Shown: positions 1 to 5,932 of the stretch, piece by piece
Layout of the letters: every line of letters starts with the position of its first letter
Position numbering within the stretch: position 1 is the stretch's first letter
NCBI GenBank assembly: GCA_035532275.1
Contig: DATKRG010000026.1
Location: forward strand, 1 to 6,169
Length of the DNA stretch: 6,169 nucleotides
Source of the DNA: UBA9676 sp035532275
GTDB taxonomy: Bacteria; Actinomycetota; Actinomycetes; Streptosporangiales; Streptosporangiaceae
Reading direction: 5' to 3'
The notes under the pieces: generated by a model
Seen by the model: the letters and a program-made list of their open reading frames with translations, nothing else
The model's database searches: none
Told to the model about the DNA's origin: nothing
Program-made: the position numbers and the translations under genes

Positions 1-298
1 TCCTCGGGTTCCTGCGCACCATGTCTGACCGCCGCGACCCGCGGGGCAGGCGGCTTCCCCTGGACTACCTGGCCGCGGTCGCGGCTGGCGCGGGCGGGGA
101 CGACAGCCCGGATGGCGCCGCGGAATGGGCCGCGTCGGCCCCGGCCCTGCCGGCCCGGGTTCCCGCCGATCTCCCGCCGCGGGACGGGAGGCACTCGCCG
201 CGGCCCTGGCCGGCCCGGTGCCCGGCGCTCAGCGCAAGGCCCCCGGGGAAACGGTCCTGCCCGGTGATGACAGCCCGCTGGCCTGGGACGACGCCGAG
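1..298 (+). pseudogene. ISAs1-family transposase, N-terminal fragment (first copy)
   Basis: Frame 3 from the window edge encodes a stretch containing DRRDPRGRRLPLDYL followed by an Ala/Gly-rich segment and DDSPDGAAEWA. This is the N-terminal region of ISAs1-family (H-repeat-associated) transposases. The same stretch recurs 308 bp downstream in another frame. The ISAs1-like reading is lost after about position 146. Frame 2 of the following bases reads as a plausible N-terminal leader for the second copy (REALAAALAG, DDSPLAWDDAE). The 5' end lies outside the window. The fragment has no catalytic core and cannot be a working gene. The family call rests on recognition of the protein pattern, not on a search. 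Confidence 0.6.
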
Positions 299-460
299 AT
301 GGCGCGGTTCCTCGGGTTCCTGCGCTCGATGTCGGACCGCCGGGACCCGCGGGGCAGGCGGATCCCCCTGGACTACCTGACCGCGGTCGCGGTCGCGGCC
401 GGCGCGGCCGGGGACGACAGCCCCGAGGGCGCCGCGGCGTGGGCCGCGCCGGCCCCGGCC
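1..460 (+). repeat. Direct repeat of transposase 5' region (1-146 and 309-460)
   Basis: Bases 1-146 and 309-460 align along their whole length, both opening with tcctcgggttcctgcgc. The second copy has one extra in-frame 6-base block (gtcgcg, in the Val-Ala-rich part) and scattered substitutions. The offset is 308 bp, not a multiple of three, so the two copies lie in different frames. This is either an internal tandem duplication or two IS remnants joined head to tail. The substitutions show that the duplication is not recent. Confidence 0.85.
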
Positions 461-909
461 CGGGTCCTACACCGGCCCGGCGCGCCCCGCGACGCCGCCG
501 GGCGGCACCGCCGCCCGGACGCCGCGACGTTCGCCCGGGTCCCCGGCGACCCCCGCCACGCGCAGCAGGTCGATGACGTCCTGTGCGCCCGGGCCGCCGC
601 CCGCGCCCGTGACCTGCGGCCCGGCATGCGCAGGCACCTGCGGGCCGACGGGAAGGCGCTGCGCGGCGCCGCCCGCGGCGGCCATGCCCCGATGCTCCTG
701 CCCGGCCTCCGGGACGACGGCACCACCGCTGCCCGGCTCCCCGTCAGCACGAAGAAAACGAATGAGATCCCCGTCTTCCGCGACCTCCTGAAGAAGATCC
801 CGGACCTGAAGGACGCCGTCATATCCGCCGGCCAGATGCACACGCAGCGCAAGCACGCGAAGGCCATCGGTGCCGCGGGTGCCTTCTTCCTCTTCACCAT
901 CGGCGGTAA
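299..909 (+). pseudogene. ISAs1-family transposase, truncated and inactive (second copy)
   Basis: The open frame reads on without a stop from upstream of ATG 299 to the IS21 left end. Family landmarks in order are: FLGFLRSMSDRRDPRGRR at the N-terminus; RPDAATFARV and DPRHAQQVDDVL in the middle; ADGKALRGA at about 644-670, with the first catalytic Asp codon at 647-649; KTNEIPVFRDLL; and MHTQRKHAKAI. The usual motif before MHTQ is ADQ or ADA, but here it is AGQ. A GGC Gly codon at 830-832 stands where the second probable catalytic Asp (GAC) is expected. The protein also carries an extra Lys before KTNEIP and a compressed segment around RVLHRPGAP. At 909 the coding sequence is cut by the IS21 end shortly after FTIGGN, so the C-terminal third with the catalytic Glu is absent. 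Beyond 909 the frame continues only as a chimeric tail to 955. Inactive by substitution and truncation. Confidence 0.75.
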
Positions 910-958
910 TGTGAGCGATCACGTTATTGAGCAGGGGTGTTGCTCACGTAATTGACCA
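910..958 (+). repeat. IS21 left end: terminal repeat plus internal copy
   Basis: The outer repeat at 910-933 (TGTGAGCGATCACGTTATTG and on) matches the inverted right end in most positions. A second related block at 941-958 (GCTCACGTAATTGACCA) shares the CACGTAATTGACCA core with the inner right-end copy at 3958-3977. These are probable IstA binding sites. The block lies immediately downstream of the istB stop. Confidence 0.8.
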
Positions 959-978
959 GGTCCTGGTCTGGTTCTGTT

Positions 979-1758
979 CTACTTGGTGGCGGCGTTCTGT
1001 GTCGTGGTGACACGCCCGCCGGGTCGTTTGTTTGGCCGGTAGCTGGGTCCGTTCATGAAGACCTGGTGGCTGTTGTTGATGACCCGGTCGAGGAGGGATT
1101 CGGCGACGACGGGGTTGGGGAACAGCGGGTACCAGTCCCGGGGTGCCCGGTTCGAGGTCAGGATCAGTGATTTTCCTGCCCGTTCGCTGATCAGCTCATA
1201 CAGGTCATCGGCCTGGGCGGCGGTGAGCTCGCGCATCGCGAAGTCGTCCAGGATCAGGACGGCGGGCCGGGCGAGCTCGGCGAGGCGTTTGTGCCAGGTG
1301 TGGTCGGCGTGCCCGCCGGCGAGGCGGGCGAGGGCGCGGCTGGTTTTGAGGAACCGGGCTTCGGCGCCGTGGCGGATGGCGAGGTGGCCGAGGGCCTGGG
1401 CGACGTGGCTTTTTCCGACGCCGACGGGGCCGTAGAGGATGACGGACTCGCCGGCGTGCAGCCACCGCAGGGCGGCGAGGTCGCGGATCTGGGCGGCGGG
1501 CAGTTTCGGGCTGGCGGTGAAGTCGAAGCCCTCGAGGGTGGCTTGTTCCTCGAACCGGGCCCTGCGGAGCCGGCGGGTGATGGACATGGTGTCGCGGCGG
1601 GAGATCTCGTCCTCGCACAAGACCTGCAGGAAGTCGATGTGGCCGAGTTCCCCGGCGCGGGCCCGGGCCAGGCGGGCCTCGATGGTGGCGAGCATCCCCG
1701 ATAGCTTCAGGGTGCGCAGTGCCTTGTCCAGGGCGCCGGTCTCGATCGTGGTGGTCAT
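979..1758 (-). CDS. istB: IstB, IS21 transposition helper ATPase
   Basis: A 259-residue AAA+ ATPase of the IstB/DnaC-like family. IstB binds target DNA and recruits and activates the IstA transposase during IS21 transposition. An N-terminal helical region (residues 1-100) precedes the ATPase core. The core has Walker A GPVGVGKS at 110-117, Walker B LILDDF at 168-173, the sensor-like LTSN at 200-203, and a family-typical C-terminal block with RAPRDWYPLF, LLDRVINNS (Arg225 is a candidate arginine finger) and SYRPNK. Length is normal for the family (about 250-260) and nothing essential looks missing. ATG at 1758 is preceded by AAAGGA about 11 bases upstream, a usable ribosome site. It is the last gene of the element and starts 87 bp after the accessory HTH gene, unlike the usual tight istA-istB junction. 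It ends with TAG 21 bp before the inner left-end repeat. Confidence 0.93.
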   Translation of the reverse strand: MTTTIETGALDKALRTLKLSGMLATIEARLARARAGELGHIDFLQVLCEDEISRRDTMSITRRLRRARFEEQATLEGFDFTASPKLPAAQIRDLAALRWLHAGESVILYGPVGVGKSHVAQALGHLAIRHGAEARFLKTSRALARLAGGHADHTWHKRLAELARPAVLILDDFAMRELTAAQADDLYELISERAGKSLILTSNRAPRDWYPLFPNPVVAESLLDRVINNSHQVFMNGPSYRPNKRPGGRVTTTQNAATK

Positions 1759-1845
1759 GGTGTCGTCGTCCTTTGCTTCGCGGTGACGGGGCGCACGCCG
1801 GCGGCGCGGCCCGGGCGGGTGCTGTGATCAGTCCTGCCGGATGGG

Positions 1846-2262
1846 TTAGGCGCTGAAGCGCTGCTGGGCGGCCTGGCGGGTGATGCCGAGCCGGGCGGCG
1901 ATCTGGGTCCAGGAACGTCCCTGGGACCGTGCCCGGGTGACGGCCGCGTGCAGGCTGCGGCGGGCCTGGCGGATGCTGGCGTCGGCGTCGGTGACCCAGT
2001 CCAGGACGTCGATGGCGGGACCGGGCGGCAGCGCCGCGGGGATGATGCCCTTGCCGAGGGTGGAGCGTGCCGCGGCGCACGAGCCGCACAGCGCGACGCG
2101 GCCGAGCCGGATCTCGGCGGTCAGGGTGCAGTGCGGGCGCAGGGCCGGGTCGCCGGCGTAGTGGCAGGCGATCGCGGCCGGGGTGTCAGGCCCGCGTTGA
2201 CGCCGCCGGGCCGCCGGCAGCCCGGCGCCCGGGTGCGCAGTGAGGCCGGTGAGGCCGGTCAC
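1846..2262 (-). CDS. Accessory Cys-rich helix-turn-helix protein inside IS21
   Basis: A 138-residue protein lying between istA and istB. GTG at 2262 overlaps the istA stop as GTGA and has GGAGG seven bases upstream, which fixes the start and suggests translational coupling. The N-terminal 30 residues are low complexity. Residues 33-62 hold C33-H34, H44-C45 and the CGSC pair C59/C62, a spacing compatible with a small zinc-binding knuckle. The C-terminal part (about 113-136, GRSWTQIAARLGITRQAAQQ) is a clear helix-turn-helix of the kind found in many actinobacterial DNA-binding proteins. It ends with TAA. The canonical IS21 element has only istA and istB, so this is an extra gene. Possible roles are a repressor of the IS, an end-binding cofactor, or a captured passenger. 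None is shown by the sequence. The frame is open and codon use matches its neighbours, so I take it as real. Confidence 0.75.
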   Translation of the reverse strand: MTGLTGLTAHPGAGLPAARRRQRGPDTPAAIACHYAGDPALRPHCTLTAEIRLGRVALCGSCAAARSTLGKGIIPAALPPGPAIDVLDWVTDADASIRQARRSLHAAVTRARSQGRSWTQIAARLGITRQAAQQRFSA

Positions 2263-3885
2263 GACGCCGCCTCCGTTCCGGGGCGCAGCGGGACGACATT
2301 GCCAGCGGCCCCGGCGGCGAACAGGGCCTGGGGGCCGTGCAGGAACGCCGCCGCGCCGCCGTCCCCGGCGGGCATGGTGACGGCGGCCTGCTCGGTGCCG
2401 GCGGCCAGGATGCCCTTGACGGTCCGGTAGGACGGGTCGCCGGCTGCGGCGGCCTTCGCGCACGCAGCCTCCAGGCGGCCGGGCTGGTGCTTATCGGCCA
2501 GGTGCAGCACGCCCTGCGCGGCGCGCAGCCGGTAAAGCGCGTTCTCGGCCAGCAGTTCCGCGATCAGCGCGGCGCACGCCGGGCCGGCCTGCGCGGCCTG
2601 CCGGCGGCACCAGGCGGGGGTGCGCATATGGAACGCGATCTTCTCCGGCGGGTAATCGGCCAGGTCAGTCTGCTTGCCCCGCGGCTTGCGCACGTGGGTC
2701 TTGACCAGCTCCCCGCCGCAGAACAACTGCACCATCGTCGCGGTGGAACGGGCATCCAGGGTCTTGCCCAGGTGCTTCCGCGGCACCGAGTACAGGCTCT
2801 GGCCGACCTTGGCGTGGATGTCGGGGCCGACCTTGCACCGCGACCACTCCGACAGCACGAACGGCACCTTCGGCAGCGGCGCCAGCTTGTCTTTCTCCGC
2901 CGCGGCGAACACCGCGGCCGGGGCGGCGCCGTCCAGCGGCCGGCACGACCGCCGCCCGGCAACCTGCTCGCACCAGCACACCGCCTCAGCCTGCATCTGC
3001 TCCAGCGAGGTGAACTCCCGGCCCCGCCAGAAGCTGTCCCGGATATACGGCATCGGCCTTTCGATCTGCGCCTTATCCCGGGGCTTCCGTGATCTTGCCG
3101 GGTCGATCAGGCAGCCGTAATGAGCAGCGAGCTCCGCATAGGAGCGGTTGATCCCCGGATCATGCCGGGCGGGCTGCCCCGGTCTTCAGGTTGTCCGGGA
3201 CCAGCCGCGCGGGCACCCCGCCGAAGAACTCCATCGCCGCCACATGGCACTCCGTCCACGCCCGCTGATCCATCTTGATCACCGGCCGGACGAACAGCAG
3301 CCGCGAGCAGCACAGCACCATCGCGAACACGTTCACCGTGTGCCGGCGCCCGGTCCGCGGATCAGTCCAGCGACCCATCTGCCCGTAATCGATCTGGGCT
3401 TCCTGCCCCGGCTCAGCCGGCGACAGGCGCAGCACCCGCACCTGCGACCGGCGGACCTCCTCGGGCAGGTTCGCCGCCACATACCGGCGCAGCGACGCCA
3501 CCGACACCGCCAGCCCCCGCTCATCAGACAGCCGCTGATGAATCGTCGCCACCGTCACCCCGGCCGCCAGCTGCCCCGCGATGTAATCACGGTGCTCCCC
3601 GATCGCCGGCCACGTCACCTGCCGCAACCTGGTATCAGCCAGCTCCGGGAACCACTCGCGCGCCAGCCGCCCCCACTCCTGCTGGCTCACCGGCGGCCCG
3701 CCCGGCACCATCCCCGCGGCCTCCGCGGCGGCCACGTACTTGCGCACCGTGTTCCGCGACAGCCCCAGGCTGCCCGCCAGCTCGCTCTTCGACCGCCCCG
3801 CATGCCAGTGCACGAAAATCTCGCAGATATCGATCACGCCGGACGTCCTCCTCGCCATCGGACCCCCGTCCCTCGACGGAGGCAT
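2259..3885 (-). pseudogene. istA: IstA, IS21 DDE transposase, frameshifted
   Basis: The first part (3885-3160, 241 residues) has an N-terminal HTH (RSKSELAGSLGLSRNTVRKY, about 31-50), a second DNA-binding region, and the start of the DDE core with Asp166 in QIDYGQMG and Asp231 in LVPDNLKTG. It then stops at TGA 3162-3160. The reading continues in another frame from about 3164 (HDPGINRSYAELAAHYG, then KPRDKAQIE with the catalytic Glu codon at 3062-3060) to TGA 2261-2259. IstA proteins usually read RPDLYDP at the break, whereas here RP is followed directly by a shifted HDP. This suggests a small deletion of about five bases. Both Asp residues and the Glu survive but in different frames. The reassembled length is about 540 residues, normal for IstA. 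Either ATG 3885 or ATG 3858 (MARRTSG) could be the start; the latter fits the usual IstA N-terminus and has a G-rich site upstream. A sequencing error is the main alternative to true decay. Confidence 0.88.
2270..2274 (-). promoter_or_regulatory. Ribosome binding site of the accessory HTH gene
   Basis: GGAGG on the - strand lies inside the last codons of istA, seven bases before GTG 2262. It selects this GTG over the longer upstream open frame, which is only a shadow of istA. Confidence 0.7.
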
Positions 3886-3936
3886 GATCCTGACTTCCCG
3901 ATGACCAGGTCCACCCCGACACGCACGCCATGACCA

Positions 3937-4014
3937 TGGTCAGTAACGTGATCGGGGTGGTCAATTACGTGATCGCAGCACGCCCCTCACTGCGCAATTT
4001 CATGATCGCTGACA
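3937..4014 (-). repeat. IS21 right end: three related repeats
   Basis: Reading inward on the - strand there are three blocks with a shared core. They are GCGATCATGAAATTGCGCA within 4014-3991, GCGATCACGTAATTGACCA within 3977-3958, and CCGATCACGTTACTGACCA within 3955-3937. The two inner copies are 22 bp apart start to start, about two helical turns. This multi-repeat architecture is typical of IS21 ends and probably holds the IstA binding sites. The istA promoter must lie here or just inside. TTGACC in the middle copy could be a -35 box but I see no convincing -10. Confidence 0.8.
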
Positions 4015-4343
4015 CGGCTGGGTATCGACGCGGGGGGCAATGTCTCGATCAAGGGCAACAATTCCCTGTTCTTGAACTTCGGTCAGGGGGCTCGTGCTCA
4101 GCAGTTCCTGGATCTGAGATTGTCCCAGGGGTTTGAGGGGACGCAGATCAAGACGTTCCAGGTGCCGACGTCCTATCTGGACGAGCTGCGCGCGTCGTCG
4201 GTTCCTGAATCGATGGCGCGGCAGTTCCCCGATAGCCCCATAGGGTCGACGTTAACCAGGCTCCTGATCAGTTCGGGCTTCGCTCTAACCTGTTCGCGGA
4301 TTTGCTCGCGAACATCGTTCCCGGTAGCGGGGGGTACGGGTGA
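4015..4343 (+). pseudogene. C-terminal fragment of a polymorphic-toxin-like protein, frameshifted
   Basis: A frame entering from the IS21 right end (open from 4006) reads RLGIDAGGNVSIKG, LFLNFGQGARAQQFLDLRL, IKTFQVPTSYLDELRASSV and MARQFPDSPI. At about 4243 it must move one base to continue as VDVNQAPDQFG, then LLANIVPGSGGYG and TGA 4341-4343. The post-shift reading fits a coherent compact domain, whereas the unshifted frame becomes nonsense. Adding one G to the GGG run at 4243-4245 would restore the reading as I-G-V-D-V. From memory, this succession (NFG..RA..FL..RL, IK.F.VP, VDV..APDQFGL, IVPGSG) occurs at the C-terminus of actinobacterial RHS/secreted polymorphic toxins. I cannot name the catalytic activity with confidence. 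About 109 residues remain, and the 5' part is missing at the IS junction. The gene downstream overlaps its stop codon, as immunity genes often do. A TTG at 4072 is an unlikely true start. Confidence 0.55.
4329..4334 (+). promoter_or_regulatory. Ribosome binding site of the putative immunity gene
   Basis: A run of six G lies five bases before GTG 4340, within the last codons of the toxin fragment. It supports the GTG start that overlaps the toxin stop as GTGA. It could equally be coding bases for the Gly-rich toxin tail, so the support is moderate. Confidence 0.4.
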
Positions 4344-4864
4344 TCGTCCCGGAAGAGCAACGGCATCTGGCCACTGGTTCCCGCCCGGGCGAAGAGCCGG
4401 GCGGGGTGGGCACCATCACCGTGCTCGCACGCGGCGGTTCAGAGGCCCGGAAGGTGCTGGATCGCTGCCGGTCCGTCCTGGCCGTGATCTTGGACAATTC
4501 CGGGCCGGAGTGGCCAACGATGGAAGAGTGGAGGTCGCTCCTCCCAGAGTGGTTCGTAGCGGCTAGCGGCCCGGAGCGGTCGCGCGAAGACGCCGAACGC
4601 TGGCTGGCCTGGTGGCGGACGCTAGGACCGGCTGATCAGGCTAGGGCGGAGAGCGAGCAGCAGTGGACTCTGGCGGACTGGCTGTATTGGATGGAGCCGT
4701 TCGAGCGGCAGTGGTTCTGGTGGGACGCCGAGATAGGCGGGGACGGCACGTTGCGCGTGACGGTTGAGGTCCCTGGCTGGCCAGCCGCGCTCGGCGCGCT
4801 GGACTGGCTGCTGCGAGCCGCCGGTGCTGCCGAGGTGGTTCATGAGGAGGCTTCGCCAGCCTGA
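4340..4864 (+). CDS. Putative immunity protein, Trp-rich, unknown family
   Basis: A 174-residue protein that I do not recognise by family. It is unusually rich in tryptophan (14 residues, clustered in 88-92, 109-117 and 125-128) and acidic. It has no signal peptide or membrane segment, so it should be cytosolic. Visible parts are a Gly-rich start, a predicted helix around 34-50, the segment EEWRSLLPEWF (62-72), a helical WLAWWRTLG (88-96), the aromatic block WLYWMEPFERQWFWW (114-128), then a beta-like TLRVTVEVPGWP and a C-terminal helix ALGALDWLLRAAG. GTG 4340 overlaps the preceding toxin-like stop by four bases; the first ATG would lie at residue 61, so GTG is preferred. Small acidic cytosolic proteins translationally coupled to a toxin C-terminus are typical immunity proteins; the role here is inferred from position only. 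Its 3' end overlaps the opposing DUF4291 gene by 25 bp. The frame is intact although the toxin is broken. Confidence 0.65.
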   Translation: MIVPEEQRHLATGSRPGEEPGGVGTITVLARGGSEARKVLDRCRSVLAVILDNSGPEWPTMEEWRSLLPEWFVAASGPERSREDAERWLAWWRTLGPADQARAESEQQWTLADWLYWMEPFERQWFWWDAEIGGDGTLRVTVEVPGWPAALGALDWLLRAAGAAEVVHEEASPA

Positions 4865-5457
4865 GTATCCGTGGCGCCGATACGCGTCCTGATCGAGGCC
4901 GGGAGCGGATAAACCGATTCGGCGGGCAGGCGCGCTCGTGCGGTGCCGAGGTCGCCGGCGCTGACGTGGCGGTGGATGGTCTTGGCGAGCGGGGTGATGT
5001 CGGTGATGCTGGTGATCCACTGGCTGAGGTAGCGGCTGACGGCTTCGCCGGAGAGCCCGACCTGGATGGCGCGGGGGCTGATCGGGGCGAGGGTGAGTGA
5101 CCTGTCGGGGTCCCACTGGACGCGGACCGGGCTGGCCTGCTTGCGCTCGGCCCACTGCTGCTGGCTGTCGTAGGTGCCGGGCTCGTAGTGGCTGAGGGCG
5201 GCGTGGGCCAGTGCCCATTCGAAGCCGTCCCTGGTGATCTGGACGGCCAGGACGCGTTCCTGGCCTGGCCTGGCGGCCCAGCCGGAGCGGTACATCATCC
5301 ACAGGAACGAGGGCTTGATCCAGGTCATCCGGTCGCGGTTGAACGGCGCGACGAACGTCCCGGCCGCGATCACGGCGTCGGCGATCTGCGGTGAGTACGC
5401 CTGATAGACGGTGATGTCGCGGTCGGTGAAACTGGCCCGCACCTGTCGGCTTGTCAT
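4840..5457 (-). CDS. DUF4291 domain protein
   Basis: A 205-residue protein that reads as a complete DUF4291 member. Family landmarks are ITVYQAYSPQIADAVI at 15-30, FNRDRMTWIKPSFLWMMYR at 39-57, GQERVLAVQITRDGFEWAL at 65-83, SPVRVQWDPDRSL at 109-121, IQVGLSGEAVSRYL at 131-144, and a closing TPLAKTIH and RARLPAESVYPLP at about 155-186. All conserved blocks are present in order and the length matches the family, so the gene looks functional. The molecular function of DUF4291 is not something I can state. The last 20 residues (TRIGATDTQAGEASS and neighbours) are a variable tail that overlaps the opposing immunity gene. ATG 5457 lies just before the conserved start; no good Shine-Dalgarno is visible upstream, so it may be translated from a leaderless or short-leader transcript. 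Confidence 0.85.
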   Translation of the reverse strand: MTSRQVRASFTDRDITVYQAYSPQIADAVIAAGTFVAPFNRDRMTWIKPSFLWMMYRSGWAARPGQERVLAVQITRDGFEWALAHAALSHYEPGTYDSQQQWAERKQASPVRVQWDPDRSLTLAPISPRAIQVGLSGEAVSRYLSQWITSITDITPLAKTIHRHVSAGDLGTARARLPAESVYPLPASIRTRIGATDTQAGEASS

Positions 5458-5519
5458 GGTCGGCGCGCTAGCTTAGCCGAGATCCCTAGCGAGGCTCCTG
5501 GGGCCTCAGCTTGCGTCGC

Positions 5520-5557
5520 GTGGCTGGCGTGCGACTGCGGGCTCGCACTCCCGCGAC
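5520..5557. repeat. Imperfect inverted repeat upstream of DUF4291
   Basis: Arms gtggctggcgtgcga (5520-5534) and tcgcactcccgcgac (5543-5557) pair at 12 of 15 positions around an 8-base loop. It lies about 65 bp upstream of the DUF4291 start. It could be an operator or a transcript hairpin in the 5' leader. There is no U-run, so it is not a classic terminator. Chance pairing in GC-rich DNA is possible. Confidence 0.35.
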
Positions 5558-5786
5558 GCGCACGTTCACGCGGTTGCTCACCTTCCTGATGGCCGTTCGG
5601 CTGCTGGCTCCCCACGCCGTCCTGACGCATGTCCCGTTGTCCGTTCCGTTCGCTTCTGATCGCTGGTTCTCCGACAGCACACCTAGGCATCACGATGATC
5701 AAGGCCGCTTGGGTGGGCGTGGCCGCGGCCTGGGCCGGGTGGCCGTGCCGCGCGGGTCGCGTCGCGCTGGGCACCGTGCCGGCTGT

Positions 5787-5821
5787 TTCTTTCGGCAACG
5801 CCGCTTCTTTCGGCAACGCCG
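5787..5821. repeat. Two-copy tandem repeat, 18-bp period
   Basis: The 17-base block ttctttcggcaacgccg occurs at 5787-5803 and again at 5805-5821, identical in both copies and separated by one c. It is comparatively T-rich against its surroundings. The period is a multiple of three, but no credible gene covers it. Confidence 0.8.
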
Positions 5822-5932
5822 GGTCGGGGGCTGGCGCGCACGCGGGCCGTGTCTGGGCGGTTTAGCTGATCTGGGCGGTGAGGCGCTTGAGGCGGGTTTT
5901 GGTGACGAGGGCGACCCTGCTGGCTTATTCGG

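Larger units (their letters stand above)
910..4014 (-). mobile_element. IS21-family insertion sequence, istA broken
   Basis: An element of about 3.1 kb is bounded by related ends: TGTGAGCGATCACG reading inward at 910, and TGTCAGCGATCATG reading inward on the - strand from 4014. Inside, on the - strand, are istA (frameshifted), a small HTH gene and istB. The paired IstA and IstB proteins define the IS21 family. Additional internal copies of the end motif at both sides (941-958, 3958-3977, 3937-3955) match the multiple transposase-binding repeats known for IS21 ends. The bases abutting the two ends (cggcggtaa on the left, cggctggg on the right) do not form an obvious 4-8 bp target duplication. 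The left flank is an ISAs1 gene and the right flank is a toxin-like gene. Probably not autonomous because of the istA frameshift. Confidence 0.85.
5458..5932. other. Gene-poor stretch between DUF4291 and the terminal transposase
   Basis: About 475 bp without a convincing gene. Open frames exist on both strands (for example 5629-5865 on + and 5454-5816 on -), but their products are low-complexity Arg/Ala/Gly-rich sequences with no domain and no ribosome site, as expected of random frames in GC-rich DNA. The stretch should hold the DUF4291 promoter and the outer end of the IS1182-like element. I see neither a clear -35/-10 pair nor an identifiable terminal inverted repeat, because the partner end is outside the window. 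A decamer tctgggcggt occurs at 5852-5861 and again at 5870-5879. Confidence 0.6.

Noticed and set aside
901..955. Continuation of the ISAs1 frame across the IS21 boundary as a designed fusion
   Set aside because: The last residues are encoded by the IS21 end itself, so it is an accidental chimeric tail.
1205..2089. 294-residue - strand open frame rich in Arg/Pro/His
   Set aside because: It overlaps istB and the HTH gene in another frame and has the Arg/Pro-rich composition of a GC-rich shadow frame.
2337..3092. 251-residue + strand open frame
   Set aside because: Antisense to istA with no domain and low-complexity composition. The istA reading on the other strand is unambiguous.
3107..3313. 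Programmed frameshift in istA
   Set aside because: Conserved residues (DLY of RPDLYDP) are missing at the junction and no slippery heptamer is visible. A deletion explains it better.
3148..3933. 261-residue + strand open frame rich in Arg/His/Pro
   Set aside because: Shadow of the istA 5' half; no motif.
4072..4566. 164-residue + strand frame starting at TTG 4072 as a single gene
   Set aside because: Only its first third is meaningful. After about 4243 the sense reading moves to another frame, and the tail is antisense-like filler over the immunity gene.
4622..5302. 226-residue - strand open frame overlapping DUF4291
   Set aside because: Its frame is shifted from the well-conserved DUF4291 reading, and its product is Arg/Pro-rich without motifs.
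5629..5865. 78-residue + strand frame with a hydrophobic stretch and repeated SFGNA
   Set aside because: No ribosome site and no family likeness. The repeat is explained by the 18-bp tandem repeat in DNA.
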